Positions 47,018-55,952 of a DNA stretch of 64,000 nt are shown here, one piece after another. The stretch spans positions 3,672,344 through 3,736,343 of the forward strand of contig NZ_CP025999.1 in the NCBI RefSeq assembly GCF_003086695.1. Direction: 5' to 3'. The stretch comes from Stenotrophomonas sp. SAU14A_NAIMI4_8. Lineage in GTDB: Bacteria; Pseudomonadota; Gammaproteobacteria; Xanthomonadales; Xanthomonadaceae. The first letter of the stretch is position 1. Each line of letters begins with the position of its first letter. Under the pieces are notes generated by a model. The model saw nothing but the letters and a program-made list of their open reading frames with translations. It was not told the origin of the DNA and did no database searches. Made by a program: the position numbers and the translations under genes.

Positions 47018-48382
47018 TCAGTAAGCAAACTCGCGGAACACCGGATCGACGTCGCCGTGCCAGCGGCCATGGAACAGCGCCAGCTTGCGTTCGGCCGGGG
47101 TCAGGCCCGATTCGACGATTTCCTGCAGCACGTCCAGGAACTTGCTTTCGTCCTGGCCATCGGCATTGCGCGCGGCGCGGCGCTTCAGCCCTTCCACGGA
47201 AATCTTCACCGCTTCGCGGGCCAGGTCGCGCACGGTGCCGTTGCGGAACGGCAGGCCCATCGCGTACTTCGGCACGCCATCGCGCAGCGCATGGCGCTCG
47301 GCCAGGGTGAAGTCACGCACCAGGTCCCAGGCGGCGTCCAGCGAGGCATCGTCGTACAGCAGGCCCACCCAGAACGCCGGCAGCGCGCACAGACGGCTCC
47401 ACGGGCCACCGTCGGCGCCGCGCATTTCCAGGTACTTCTTCAGGCGCACTTCCGGGAACGCGGTGGTCATGTGGTCCGACCAGTCGCGCAGGGTCGGCAA
47501 CGCACCCGGCAGCACCGGCAGCTTGCCCTGCATGAAATCGCGGAAGCTCTGCCCGCTGGCGTCGTGATAGATGCCATCGCGGTAAGAGAAGTACATCGGC
47601 ACGTCCAGCAGGTAGTCGACGTAACGCTCGTAGCCGAAGCCATCCTCGAACACGAAGTCGAGCATGCCGGTGCGGTCGGCGTCGGTGTCGGTCCAGATGT
47701 GCGAGCGGTAGCTCAGGTAGCCGTTCGGCTTGCCTTCGGTGAACGGCGAATCGGCAAACAGCGCGGTGGCGATCGGCTGCAGCGCCAGCGACACACGGAA
47801 CTTCTTCACCATGTCCGCTTCGGTGGCGTAGTCCAGGTTCACCTGCACCGTGCAGGTGCGGGTCATCATGTCCAGGCCCAGCGAACCGACCTTGGGCATG
47901 TAGTTGCGCATGATCTTGTAGCGGCCCTTGGGCATCCACGGCATCTCATCGCGCGTCCACTTGGGCTGGAAGCCCATGCCCAGGAAGCCCAGCTGCAGTT
48001 CGCCGGCCACCTGTGCCACTTCATTCAGATGCGTGCCGGTTTCCACGCAGGTCTGGTGGATGGTTTCCAGCGCCGCACCCGACAGTTCCAGCTGCCCGGC
48101 CGGCTCCAGCGTCACCGAGGCGCCGTCGCGCAGCAGGGCGATGGTGTTGCCGTTTTCCTGCACCGGTTCCCAGCCGAAACGCACCAGACCGTTGAGCAGC
48201 GCCTCGATGCCACGATCACCGTCGTAGGTGGGCGGGCGCAGATCGTCCAGGCGGAAGCCGAACTTCTCGTGCTCGGTACCAATGCGCCACTGCGCGCGGG
48301 GCTTTTCACCGGAGGCAAGCACCTCGACCAGCTGCGTGCGGTCGGTAATGGGCGTATCGGCGACGTGGCTGGGGCTCGACAA
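47018..48382 (-). CDS. gshA: Glutamate-cysteine ligase
   Basis: The 454-residue enzyme makes gamma-glutamylcysteine, the first step of glutathione synthesis. It belongs to the plant/alphaproteobacterial-type ligase group: [12 protein letters not shown] (ATP/Glu site), [32 protein letters not shown] and [17 protein letters not shown] are all present. I take a TTG start at 48382 because it gives the usual family N-terminus and length; an ATG in frame at 48466 adds an unlikely low-complexity extension. No clear ribosome-binding site is seen. It supplies glutathione for the glutaredoxin and the formaldehyde pathway elsewhere in this window. Confidence 0.93.
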   Translation of the reverse strand: MSSPSHVADTPITDRTQLVEVLASGEKPRAQWRIGTEHEKFGFRLDDLRPPTYDGDRGIEALLNGLVRFGWEPVQENGNTIALLRDGASVTLEPAGQLELSGAALETIHQTCVETGTHLNEVAQVAGELQLGFLGMGFQPKWTRDEMPWMPKGRYKIMRNYMPKVGSLGLDMMTRTCTVQVNLDYATEADMVKKFRVSLALQPIATALFADSPFTEGKPNGYLSYRSHIWTDTDADRTGMLDFVFEDGFGYERYVDYLLDVPMYFSYRDGIYHDASGQSFRDFMQGKLPVLPGALPTLRDWSDHMTTAFPEVRLKKYLEMRGADGGPWSRLCALPAFWVGLLYDDASLDAAWDLVRDFTLAERHALRDGVPKYAMGLPFRNGTVRDLAREAVKISVEGLKRRAARNADGQDESKFLDVLQEIVESGLTPAERKLALFHGRWHGDVDPVFREFAY

Positions 48383-48535
48383 GGGGGTGGCTCGCTGTGC
48401 AGGGGGCTGGAGATGTGGGGCCCAGGGCCTTCCATCGCAAGGGCGCACTATAGCGTGGCGGTTCACCGCGTCATGCCACTGTGACGGGTTTCAGCATCCT
48501 ACCGACGGCCCCTTGACCCCCGTACACTGGCGCGC

Positions 48536-49240
48536 ATGAGTTGCCATTCACGACACCCCGAGCTGCACCGGACCGACCGTGTCGGCTGGCTGCGGGCGGC
48601 CGTGCTGGGTGCCAACGATGGCATCGTCTCGGTGGCCGGCCTGGTGGTGGGCGTGGCCGCCGGTGGCGCGTCGGCCAGCACCGTGCTGGCCACTGGCATT
48701 GCCGGCACCGTGGCCGGCGCGATGTCGATGGCCGCCGGCGAATACGTTTCGGTGCAGACCCAGGCCGATACCGAAGCGGCCGACCTGGCCGTGGAAAAGC
48801 GCGAACTGCACGAAGACCCGCACAGCGAACTGGACGAACTGACCGCCATCTACCGCCACCGCGGCCTGCAGCCGGCACTGGCGCGGCAGGTGGCCGAACA
48901 GCTCACTGCCCACGATGCGCTGGGCGCGCATGCGCGCGACGAACTGGGCATCACCGATACGCTGCGCGCGCGACCGCTGCAGGCGGCGCTGGCGTCGGCG
49001 GCGGCCTTCACGTGCGGCGCAGCGCTGCCGGTCGTGACCGCGCTGCTGGCGGCCGCAGAGCGGGTTGCCGCCATGACCACCATCGCCACCCTTCTGGGCC
49101 TGTGCGTGACCGGTGCGCTGGCCGCCCACGCCGGCGGTGCGGCGCCGGTACGCGGCGCCCTGCGGGTGATGGTCTGGGGCGCAGTGGCGATGGCCGCGGC
49201 CGCCGCGATCGGCCGCCTGCTGGGCGCACACATCACATGA
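48536..49240 (+). CDS. VIT/CCC1-family iron/manganese transporter
   Basis: The 234-residue membrane protein has the family start RVGWLRAAVLGANDGIVSVAGLVVG, two N-terminal helices, a cytoplasmic acidic helix pair (ADTEAADLAVEKRELHEDPHSELDE split at 78-103) that binds metal, and three C-terminal helices. Such proteins move Fe2+ or Mn2+ out of the cytosol. Its stop overlaps the AraC gene start (ATGA), so the two are one transcript and coupled in translation. Confidence 0.92.
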   Translation: MSCHSRHPELHRTDRVGWLRAAVLGANDGIVSVAGLVVGVAAGGASASTVLATGIAGTVAGAMSMAAGEYVSVQTQADTEAADLAVEKRELHEDPHSELDELTAIYRHRGLQPALARQVAEQLTAHDALGAHARDELGITDTLRARPLQAALASAAAFTCGAALPVVTALLAAAERVAAMTTIATLLGLCVTGALAAHAGGAAPVRGALRVMVWGAVAMAAAAAIGRLLGAHIT

Positions 49241-50061
49241 CCGGCCAACCGCCCCCCGCCACCGCGCTGCTGGCCGAACTGGCCAGCCTGGCCCACTGCG
49301 GGCGCGCCGAAGGCTATGCCTGCATCACCGCGCGGCGCGAACACGGCGCCAGTTCGGTGGAAATTCCGCAGCCGCAGTTCGCCATCCTGCTGGAGGGCCG
49401 CAAGCAGGTACGCACCGCGCACCAGACGCTGGACTACGCACCGGGCGACATCCTGCTGGTCACCCAGCGCTGCCGCATCGATGTGGTGAACACCCCCGAT
49501 CCGCGCACCGGGCGCTACCTGAGCGCCATCGTGCCGCTGTGTGCGGAAGCACTGGCCGCAGCCCGCACGCTGTGGAACGAACCGCTGCCGGCACCCGGTG
49601 CCAGCGTGGCAAGGTTGGCGCTGCACGAGCACGGTGCCCTGCTGCGGCAGTGGCGCCAGCACCTGCAGGACGGCCACTACAGCGAAGCACGCCTGGCCCT
49701 GGCCAGCCTGGTCCTGGCGTGGTGCCGCAGGGGCCACGGCAACCTGCTGTTGCCGCAGGCGCCCACGCTGGGCGAACAGATCCGCGACCGCATCGCCACC
49801 GACCCCGCGCGCGACTGGCAATCACGCGATGTGGAAGCGCAGTTCGCGCTGAGCGGCGCCACCCTGCGCCGCCGCCTGGCGGCCGAACAGACCAGCCTGC
49901 GCCAACTGCTGACCGAAGCGCGCCTGGCCCATGGCATGAACCTGCTGTACACCACCGACCTGCCGCTGAAGACCGTGGCCGCCCGCGCGGGCTATCGCTC
50001 CGCCGCCAGCTTCAGCAAGCGCTTCGCCGAGCAGTACGGTCTTTCCCCCAGCGAGATCTAA
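49237..50061 (+). CDS. AraC-family transcriptional regulator
   Basis: The 274-residue protein has an N-terminal cupin-like sensor (about 20-150; PQFAILLEGRKQVRT and YAPGDILLVTQ) and a C-terminal double HTH (about 175-270), with QFALSGATLRRRLAAEQTSLRQLL and VAARAGYRSAASFSKRFAEQYGLSP in the two helices. It overlaps the VIT transporter gene by four bases; it may regulate that gene or itself. Confidence 0.92.
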   Translation: MTGQPPPATALLAELASLAHCGRAEGYACITARREHGASSVEIPQPQFAILLEGRKQVRTAHQTLDYAPGDILLVTQRCRIDVVNTPDPRTGRYLSAIVPLCAEALAAARTLWNEPLPAPGASVARLALHEHGALLRQWRQHLQDGHYSEARLALASLVLAWCRRGHGNLLLPQAPTLGEQIRDRIATDPARDWQSRDVEAQFALSGATLRRRLAAEQTSLRQLLTEARLAHGMNLLYTTDLPLKTVAARAGYRSAASFSKRFAEQYGLSPSEI

Positions 50062-50074
50062 GGGGGGGGTATCG

Positions 50075-50255
50075 GCAGGGCTGCGCCCTGCACCTGCTCA
50101 GAGCAACGGCCAAAGCACCAGCAACAGCTGCATTCCGTGGGATGGCGGGGCGGTGTCGGATTGCGGGGACGCCGCAAGTACGTCCATGTAGGCTTGACAG
50201 CCGCATCCATGCGGCTGACACCCCGCAATCCGACACCGCCCCACCTCTGACAGAT
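50075..50255 (+). repeat. Structured element, left copy
   Basis: The element has a short hairpin (GCAGGG/CCCTGC, 50075-50091), a conserved linker with GCATTCCGTGGGATGG, a 22-bp perfect stem (arms 50147-50168 and 50221-50242) and, inside it, a conserved GCAAGTACGTCCATGTAG segment and a 7-bp hairpin with loop ATCCAT (50198-50217). An inverted, diverged copy lies at 50411-50605. Confidence 0.85.
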
Positions 50256-50300
50256 TCCTGCGGCTGGTGGTAACTGCGACGGGTGTTGCGCGCGGCTGTT

Positions 50301-50324
50301 GGTAGGTGTCGACCTTGGTCGACA
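50301..50324 (+). repeat. SMAG variant (GTAGGTGTCGACC class)
   Basis: GTAG is followed by a GTGTCGACC/GGTCGACAC palindrome. It lies between the two structured elements. Confidence 0.8.
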
Positions 50325-50352
50325 CATCTGTCAGATATCGAATTCCGGATTG

Positions 50353-50391
50353 GGGTCAGAGCCCGTTGCGCAGCAACGGGATCCGACCCCG
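50353..50391. repeat. 39-nt palindrome, GGGGTC...GACCCC family
   Basis: Outer arms match the copies at 2223 and 43061; the inner stem is CCCGTTGC/GCAACGGG around GCA, different from but as complementary as the others. Confidence 0.75.
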
Positions 50392-50410
50392 TGCCGTTCC
50401 AACAGCGCGC

Positions 50411-50605
50411 GGAAATCTGTCGAAGGCGGGGTGGGTCCGGTTGCGGGGGCGTGAGCGCCATGGATGGCGCGACCGAGGCTACATGGACGTACTTGCGCCG
50501 TCCCCCGCAACCGGACCCACCCCGCCATCCCACGGAATGCACGCTTTTGACGTTGCCGTTGCCGTTGCTCCGGCTTGAAGCAGGTGCAGGGCTGCAAGCC
50601 CTGCA
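50411..50605 (-). repeat. Structured element, right copy (inverted)
   Basis: Read on the minus strand this matches the left copy in order: hairpin (50587-50605), GCATTCCGTGGGATGG, a 25-bp perfect stem (arms 50425-50449 and 50502-50526), the GCAAGTACGTCCATGTAG segment and an inner hairpin with loop ATCCAT (50455-50470). Stem bases differ from the left copy but in complementary pairs. Confidence 0.85.
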
Positions 50606-50716
50606 AACAAACTCCCCCCACCCTGAGCATTGCGCGCACTGCTTTGAGCGCATCGCGCGCCGCGCGCACGGCACGCTGCACAGCGACGGAATCCTCCGCC
50701 TCACCCAGGACACCCC

Positions 50717-51688
50717 ATGACCCCGCGTCACCTGCCGCTGTGCGGCGCCCTGCTGCTGGCCATTGCCGGCCTGCCCTCCGCCGCACATGCCGAAGCCACC
50801 ACCCCCGCCCCCACCCAGCAGGTGCCCGGCGTCTATCACCAGCGCATCGGCAACCTGCAGGTCACCGCCCTGTTCGACGGCGTGGTGGCACTGGGTCGAC
50901 AGGAAGTGGTGGACGTACCGCCCACCCTGGTCAGCCGCCTGCTGGAAGGCCGCTACGTGCCCGAAGACAGCAAGGGCCTGCAGACCGCGGTGAACGCCTA
51001 CCTGGTGCGTCAGGGCAACCACCTCACCCTGGTCGATACCGGCACCGCGCAGTGCTTCGGCCCCGGCCTGGGCCAGGTGCTGGCCAACCTGCGCGCAGCG
51101 GGCATCGACCCGGCGCAGGTGGATGACATCCTGCTCACCCACGCCCACCCCGACCACATGTGCGGCGTGCTCGATGCGCAGGGCCAGCCGGCCTACCCCA
51201 ATGCCACCGTGTGGCTCACCCAGGCCGATGCCGATTACTGGCTGGACCCGGCCAGCGCGGCCAGCGCGCCCGAAGGCGTGCGCTTCGCCTTCCCCTTGGC
51301 CCGCAACGCCGTGGCGCCGTACCAGGCCGCTGGGCGCCTGCGCACCTTCCAGCCCGGCGACGCGCTGCCCGCTGGCGCGGTGGCCATGGACACCCACGGC
51401 CATACCCCCGGCCATGTCTCCTACCGGTTCGACAGCCAGGGCCAGTCACTGCTGGTGTGGGGCGATGTGCTGCACTTCCACGCGGTGCAGTTCGCGCACC
51501 CGGAGGCCGCGTTCGAAGCCGATGCCGATCGCCCGGCAGCGACGGCCAGCCGGCGCAGCGTGCTGCAGCAGGCCACCGCCAAGGGCTGGTGGGTGGCCGG
51601 CGCGCACCTGCCGTTCCCCGGTCTGGGCCATGTGCGCAGCGAAGGCCAGGCCTATGCCTGGGTGCCGGCGGAATATTCGCCGCTGTAA
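50717..51688 (+). CDS. Exported metallo-beta-lactamase-fold hydrolase
   Basis: The 323-residue protein has a signal peptide ending near AHA-EA (about 25) and an MBL domain with the zinc motif THAHPDH (His142, His144, Asp146, His147), a later His in DTHGHTPGH and WGDVLH. It looks like the quorum-quenching/AHL-lactonase-like or general periplasmic MBL group rather than a true beta-lactamase; substrate unknown. It stands alone, flanked by repeats. Confidence 0.88.
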   Translation: MTPRHLPLCGALLLAIAGLPSAAHAEATTPAPTQQVPGVYHQRIGNLQVTALFDGVVALGRQEVVDVPPTLVSRLLEGRYVPEDSKGLQTAVNAYLVRQGNHLTLVDTGTAQCFGPGLGQVLANLRAAGIDPAQVDDILLTHAHPDHMCGVLDAQGQPAYPNATVWLTQADADYWLDPASAASAPEGVRFAFPLARNAVAPYQAAGRLRTFQPGDALPAGAVAMDTHGHTPGHVSYRFDSQGQSLLVWGDVLHFHAVQFAHPEAAFEADADRPAATASRRSVLQQATAKGWWVAGAHLPFPGLGHVRSEGQAYAWVPAEYSPL

Positions 51689-51693
51689 GGGAT

Positions 51694-51753
51694 GTGCCGA
51701 CGAAGGTCGGCACCCATCAGACCCGAACGGGTAGCGCCGGGCCATGCCCGGCG
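51694..51753. repeat. Palindrome and SMAG after the MBL-fold gene
   Basis: A hairpin lacking GTAG (51694-51713, GTGCCGACG/CGTCGGCAC-like) and a clean SMAG of the GTAGCGCCGGG class (51731-51753) fill the convergent gap before engB. Confidence 0.8.
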
Positions 51754-51770
51754 AACGCAACGACGGCCGT

Positions 51771-52373
51771 TTATTCCAGCCCCAGCCAGCCGCCGATCAC
51801 CCCGCGCGCTTCTTCCACGCCGGTACGGTCTTCGCCGGAAAACACCTGCACGCTCACCGTATCGCCATAGGCCGAATGCAGTTCCTTGCGCACCTTCTGC
51901 AGGGTCTGCATCTGCTGGCTGCGGCTGAGCTTGTCGGCCTTGGTCAGCAGCGCGTGCGCCGGCAGGCCACGCTGCACGGCGTAGGCCAGCATCTGCCGGT
52001 CGTAGTCCTTCAGCGGGTGGCGGATATCCATCACCACCACCAGGCCACGCAGTGCCTCGCGGGTGCGGAAGTACTTGTCGATGAAGGCCTGCCAGTGCGC
52101 CTGCAGTTCCAGCGGCACCTTGGCATAGCCGTAGCCGGGCAGATCGACCAGGCTGGCTTCCGGGGTGATCTGGAAGAACACCAGCTGCTGGGTGCGGCCG
52201 GGCGTCTTGGACACGCGGGCCAGCGCGTTCTGCCGGGTCAGCGCGTTGAGGGCACTGGACTTGCCAGCGTTGGAGCGGCCGGCGAAGGCCACTTCGGCCC
52301 CTTCATCGGGCGGCAGCTGCCGCGCGTTGTGGGCCGAGAGGTGGTAGCGGGCGCGTTCGATGAGCAATGACAT
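51771..52373 (-). CDS. engB: Ribosome biogenesis GTP-binding protein EngB (YihA/YsxC)
   Basis: The 200-residue GTPase has the Walker A motif GRSNAGKSS (32-40), TPGRTQ (switch I Thr), DLPGYGYA (G3), TKADK (G4) and FSGEDRTG (G5). EngB is essential for 50S subunit assembly in many bacteria. I start at ATG 52373 (MSLLIERARY); longer frames run into the cytochrome promoter. It is divergent from the cytochrome c4 gene by 157 bp, a common arrangement in this lineage. Confidence 0.96.
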   Translation of the reverse strand: MSLLIERARYHLSAHNARQLPPDEGAEVAFAGRSNAGKSSALNALTRQNALARVSKTPGRTQQLVFFQITPEASLVDLPGYGYAKVPLELQAHWQAFIDKYFRTREALRGLVVVMDIRHPLKDYDRQMLAYAVQRGLPAHALLTKADKLSRSQQMQTLQKVRKELHSAYGDTVSVQVFSGEDRTGVEEARGVIGGWLGLE

Positions 52374-52530
52374 GTGCGTAGGATCGCATGTTGCGGCGCC
52401 GCGCGCCCGCCCGGGGCACCGTGGGTCCGGAAAATGCTGCGCTGCTTCGTTGACCGTGCGCGGAAACGGCGTTGATAATCCGGGCGATGCCGGTCGCTGC
52501 CGCCCGGCCCGGTCCAAACGGAGCTTCAGC

Positions 52531-53331
52531 ATGCGCCACGCTCGCGTTCTTGCCGTATCCGCCCTTGCCATGGCCGTGGTGGTTGCCGCCGCTGCCTTTG
52601 CGCAGACCACCCTGGTCCCGCTGCCCGACAATGGCCCGATCCAGACCGCCTCGCTCGAGGTGGATTTCAGCAAGACCACCTGGGGCAACGCCAAGGAAGG
52701 CCAGGGCAAGGCGGCCGCCTGCGCGGCCTGCCACGGCGCCGACGGCAATTCCACGGTCGAGATGTACCCGTCCATCGCCGGCCAGAGCGAACGCTACGTG
52801 GCCCAGCAGATGGCGCTGATCGCCAACGGCCAGCGCAGCTCCGGCGCCGCCGTGGCCATGGTGCCGTTCGTGCAGAACCTCAGCCCGCAGGACATGCGCG
52901 ACATTGGCGCGTTCTTCGCCACCCAGAAGGCCACCGCCGGCATTGCCGACGACACGCCGGTGGCCGACGGCCCCTACAAGGGCATGAAGTTCTACGAGAT
53001 CGGCCAGCAGCTGTACCGCGGCGGCGATGCCCAGCGCGGCCTGCCGGCCTGCATGGCCTGCCACGGCCCCAGCGGCGCCGGCAATCCGGGTCCGGCCTAT
53101 CCGCATATCGGCGGCCAGCACGCCAGCTATGTCGCCCGGCGCCTGCAGGAATACCAAGCCGGGCAGACCCACGAAGCCGACAAGGCGCACTTCCAGATCA
53201 TGGCGGCCATCGCCCAGAAGCTGACCGAGCAGGAAGTCCAGGCGCTGTCCAGCTACCTGCAGGGCCTGCACAACCGCGCCGACGACGTGGCCGCGCAGAC
53301 CACCGCCATGCCACCGGCCGCCGCCCCCTGA
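52531..53331 (+). CDS. Diheme cytochrome c4
   Basis: The 266-residue periplasmic protein has a signal peptide (about 1-24, ending AFAQ) and two c-type heme sites, CAACH (64-68) and CMACH (174-178), each in its own domain, with axial Met candidates in each half. It carries electrons from the bc1 complex to terminal oxidases. GGAG precedes the ATG. The two DsbA-like genes follow on the same strand; DsbA-linked thiol chemistry helps heme attachment, which makes the order meaningful. Confidence 0.95.
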   Translation: MRHARVLAVSALAMAVVVAAAAFAQTTLVPLPDNGPIQTASLEVDFSKTTWGNAKEGQGKAAACAACHGADGNSTVEMYPSIAGQSERYVAQQMALIANGQRSSGAAVAMVPFVQNLSPQDMRDIGAFFATQKATAGIADDTPVADGPYKGMKFYEIGQQLYRGGDAQRGLPACMACHGPSGAGNPGPAYPHIGGQHASYVARRLQEYQAGQTHEADKAHFQIMAAIAQKLTEQEVQALSSYLQGLHNRADDVAAQTTAMPPAAAP

Positions 53332-53437
53332 CGGCCATTGGTCGGCGCGGGTCGCCACGGCGGCCCCCTGCTGCGGTATGTTTCCTTCACGCCGGCGGCT
53401 GCGCCGGCGTTGTTATTTTCAATGGAGATGCACGTCG

Positions 53438-54088
53438 ATGAGGTTGATGTCCCGCCTGTTGCTGTCCCTGCTGGTGCTGCTGCCGCTGGCGGCCTGCGCC
53501 GCCACCCCCGCCAACGCCCCGCTGGTGGAAGGCAAAGATTACGAGCGCATCGCCCAGCCCGGCCCGTTCCAGCCGCTGGCTGGCAAGATCGAAGTGGTGG
53601 AAGTGTTCGGCTACACCTGCCCGCACTGCGCCCACTTCGAGCCGCAGCTGGCCGCTTGGGCCGCCAAGCTGCCGGCCGACGTGCGTTTCACCCCGGTCCC
53701 GGCCGCCTTCGGGGGTCCGTGGGACGCCTGGGCCCTGGCCTATTACGCCGCCGATGAAGTAGGCGTCGCCAAGCGCAGCCATGCAGCGGTGTTCAAGGCC
53801 CTGCACGAAGACGGCTCGCTGCCCATGCAGAACGTGTCGGCCGATGAACTGGCCACCTTCTACAAGGCCTACGGCGTGGCCCCGGACCGCTACAAGCAGG
53901 CCCTGCGCGGTGAAGCCGTGCAGCAGAAGGTCGCCGCCGCCCGTGCCTTCGCCAAGCGCACCCAGGTGCCGGGCACCCCGGCCATCATCATCAATGGCCA
54001 GTACCTGGTGCGCGGCAACAGCTTCGAAGACCAGCTGCGCATTGCCTCGGCGCTGATCGCCCAGGCCCGCGCCAGCCGCGGCCGCTGA
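53438..54088 (+). CDS. DsbA-like thiol:disulfide oxidoreductase, lipoprotein form
   Basis: The 216-residue protein has a thioredoxin-fold DsbA domain with active site CPHC (61-64) and the cis-Pro loop QVPGTPAIIING. The signal ends LAAC-A with lipobox Cys20, so it is probably an outer-membrane-attached lipoprotein rather than soluble. It oxidises cysteine pairs in exported proteins. GGAG lies 11 nt before ATG 53438; a second ATG at 53447 is possible. It is followed by a second DsbA-like gene 107 bp on. Confidence 0.92.
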   Translation: MRLMSRLLLSLLVLLPLAACAATPANAPLVEGKDYERIAQPGPFQPLAGKIEVVEVFGYTCPHCAHFEPQLAAWAAKLPADVRFTPVPAAFGGPWDAWALAYYAADEVGVAKRSHAAVFKALHEDGSLPMQNVSADELATFYKAYGVAPDRYKQALRGEAVQQKVAAARAFAKRTQVPGTPAIIINGQYLVRGNSFEDQLRIASALIAQARASRGR

Positions 54089-54195
54089 ACCAATCCCGAC
54101 CCTGCACACGGCGCATCCGCCGCCGCGTGTCATCATTTCCCCCTGGCCGGCGTTCACCCGCCGGCCCCACCATTCCAGATGCTGGAGACGTTTCC

Positions 54196-55035
54196 ATGAA
54201 GACCCGTTACGCCGCCCTCGCACTTGCAGCGCTGCTGCCGATCCTGGCCGCCTGCAAGGCCGACGACGGCACCGCCAATACCACCGCGCCGGCTGAACCG
54301 GCCGCGACCCCGGCCACCACCGAGACCCCGGCCCCGGCCGCCGAGCCGGCCGCAGGCAGCGAAAGCGCCGCCCCCGCCGCCGAAGGCAGCACCGCCCCGG
54401 CCGACGCCGCACCGGCGGCCGCACCGGCCCCGACCACCACCGCGCTGACCGGCCCGGCCCCGGTGGAAGGCGCCGACTACCAGCTGATCCCGAACGGCCA
54501 GCCGTTCCAGCCGGCTGCCGGCAAGGTGGAAGTGGTGGAAATCTTCGGTTACGTCTGCCCGGCCTGTGCCGCCTTCCAGCCGCTGGTGGGCCCGTGGAAG
54601 GCTGGCCTGCCCAGCGACGTGAACTTCGTCTACGTGCCGGCCATGTTCGGCGGCACCTGGGATAACTACGGCCGCGCCTTCTACGCCGCGCAGACCCTGG
54701 GCGTGCAGGAGAAGTCGCACGAAGCGCTGTACCAGGCCATCCACGTGCAGAAGACCCTGAAGGGCGAGCGCGGTGCCGACTCGGTGGACGACATCGCCAA
54801 GTTCTACGGTGCCTACGGCGTTGACCCCAAGCAGTTCGCCGCCACCATGGGCAGCTTCGCAGTGAACGCCAAGACCAATTCGGCCAAGCAGTTCGCCCAG
54901 CGCAGCCAGATCTCCGGCACTCCGTCGATCATCGTCAACGGTAAGTACCTGGTGAAGGGCAAGGGCTTCCCGGACATGCTGCGCATTGCCGACCACCTGA
55001 TCGCCCGCGAGCGCGCGGCCGCCCAGGCTCATTGA
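54196..55035 (+). CDS. Second DsbA-like lipoprotein with Ala/Pro-rich spacer
   Basis: The 279-residue protein has lipobox LAAC (Cys20) and a roughly 70-residue Ala/Pro/Glu spacer (about 22-90) that would hold the DsbA domain away from the membrane. The active site is CPAC (121-124) and the cis-Pro loop is ISGTPSIIVNG. Compared with the preceding gene the two share the DsbA core (ADYQLI/KDYERI start) but differ in the dipeptide between the cysteines, which sets redox potential. They look like a tandem duplication with divergence. Confidence 0.92.
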   Translation: MKTRYAALALAALLPILAACKADDGTANTTAPAEPAATPATTETPAPAAEPAAGSESAAPAAEGSTAPADAAPAAAPAPTTTALTGPAPVEGADYQLIPNGQPFQPAAGKVEVVEIFGYVCPACAAFQPLVGPWKAGLPSDVNFVYVPAMFGGTWDNYGRAFYAAQTLGVQEKSHEALYQAIHVQKTLKGERGADSVDDIAKFYGAYGVDPKQFAATMGSFAVNAKTNSAKQFAQRSQISGTPSIIVNGKYLVKGKGFPDMLRIADHLIARERAAAQAH

Positions 55036-55057
55036 TTCCAGAGACGTTTCCCCGGCC

Positions 55058-55825
55058 GTGACTTCCCCCCACACACGGACCCTGCGCTTGCTGACGGCCA
55101 ATATCCAGGCCGGCTCAAGCACCCGCCGCTACAGCGACTATGTGACCCGCAGCTGGTCACATGCGCTGCCGGCGGGGCGCAAGCGCAGCAGCCTGGATGC
55201 GATCGCAACCCTGGCCCGCAACCATGACATCGTCGGCCTGCAGGAGGCCGACCCGGGCAGCCTGCGCTCGGGCTTCACCAACCAGACCCACTACCTGGCC
55301 CAGCGCGCCGGCTTCAATTACTGGAGCCACCAGCCGAACCGGCGCATGGGCGGTGTGGCGTCCAGCGCCAACGGCCTGCTGAGCAAGCTGGAACCGGTGG
55401 AAGTACAGGATCACGCCCTGCCCGGCCGCATCGGCGGGCGCGGCGTGCTGCTGGCCAAGTTCGGCGACGGTGCCGACGGCCTGGCCGTGGCGGTGGCCCA
55501 TCTGTCGCTGGGCGCCGGCTCGCGCATGTCGCAGCTGGGCTTCATTGCCGAACTGCTGTCCGACCACCCCAACGCGGTGCTGATGGGCGACTTCAACTGC
55601 CTGGCCGAACGCCCGGAAATGCAGGTGCTGTACCAGAAGACCCAACTGCAACCGCCCGGTTGCGCGGTGCCCACCTTCCCCAGCTGGCGCCCGGACCGTG
55701 CGATCGACCACATCCTGGTCAGCAGCAACCTGCAGACCCGCAGCGTGGAAGCGGTGCCCGCCGCGTTTTCCGATCACCTGGCCCTGGCCATGGCGATCGA
55801 CGTGCCGGCCGACGCCCTGCGCTGA
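55058..55825 (+). CDS. Endonuclease/exonuclease/phosphatase-family protein
   Basis: The 255-residue protein has the family motifs: LTANIQAG at the start (metal-ligand Asn), GLQEADPGS (catalytic Glu), MGDFNCL (Asp, Asn) and SDHLAL (Asp-His pair). This fold covers DNA endonucleases, phosphodiesterases and sphingomyelinases, so the substrate is open. No signal peptide is visible. The start is a GTG (55058), 22 bp after the second DsbA gene, so it may be part of the same transcript. Confidence 0.88.
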   Translation: MTSPHTRTLRLLTANIQAGSSTRRYSDYVTRSWSHALPAGRKRSSLDAIATLARNHDIVGLQEADPGSLRSGFTNQTHYLAQRAGFNYWSHQPNRRMGGVASSANGLLSKLEPVEVQDHALPGRIGGRGVLLAKFGDGADGLAVAVAHLSLGAGSRMSQLGFIAELLSDHPNAVLMGDFNCLAERPEMQVLYQKTQLQPPGCAVPTFPSWRPDRAIDHILVSSNLQTRSVEAVPAAFSDHLALAMAIDVPADALR

Positions 55826-55835
55826 CCGGCTTTCG

Positions 55836-55942
55836 GTAGGTGCCAACCTTGGTTGGCACACACTTGGCACGCTCCCGGTAGAGTCGAGCTTGCTCGACTG
55901 ACCTTCGCGCCATGCAATGCAGTCGAGCAAGCTCGACTCTAC
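55836..55942. repeat. Three SMAG repeats upstream of the M23 peptidase
   Basis: Units: 55836-55859 (GTAGGTGCC class), 55878-55899 (GTAGAGTCG class) and 55921-55942 (inverted). The last ends 10 bp before the M23 start codon, so the transcript leader could fold into a dimer hairpin that might affect translation. Confidence 0.9.
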
Positions 55943-55952
55943 ACTCGGTGGC

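Larger units (their letters stand above)
50062..50716. other. 655-bp gene-free region filled with structured repeats
   Basis: No convincing gene lies here; open frames in both directions simply follow the GC bias. The region holds a left element (50075-50255), a SMAG variant (50301-50324), a GGGGTC-family palindrome (50353-50391) and an inverted right element (50411-50605). The last ~110 bp before 50717 should hold the promoter of the metallo-beta-lactamase-fold gene. Confidence 0.75.

Noticed and set aside
50012..51415. A 467-codon minus-strand frame across the 50-kb intergenic region and the MBL-fold gene
   Set aside because: It crosses perfect hairpins and lies antisense to a gene with a clear signal peptide and zinc motif; it has no recognisable domain.
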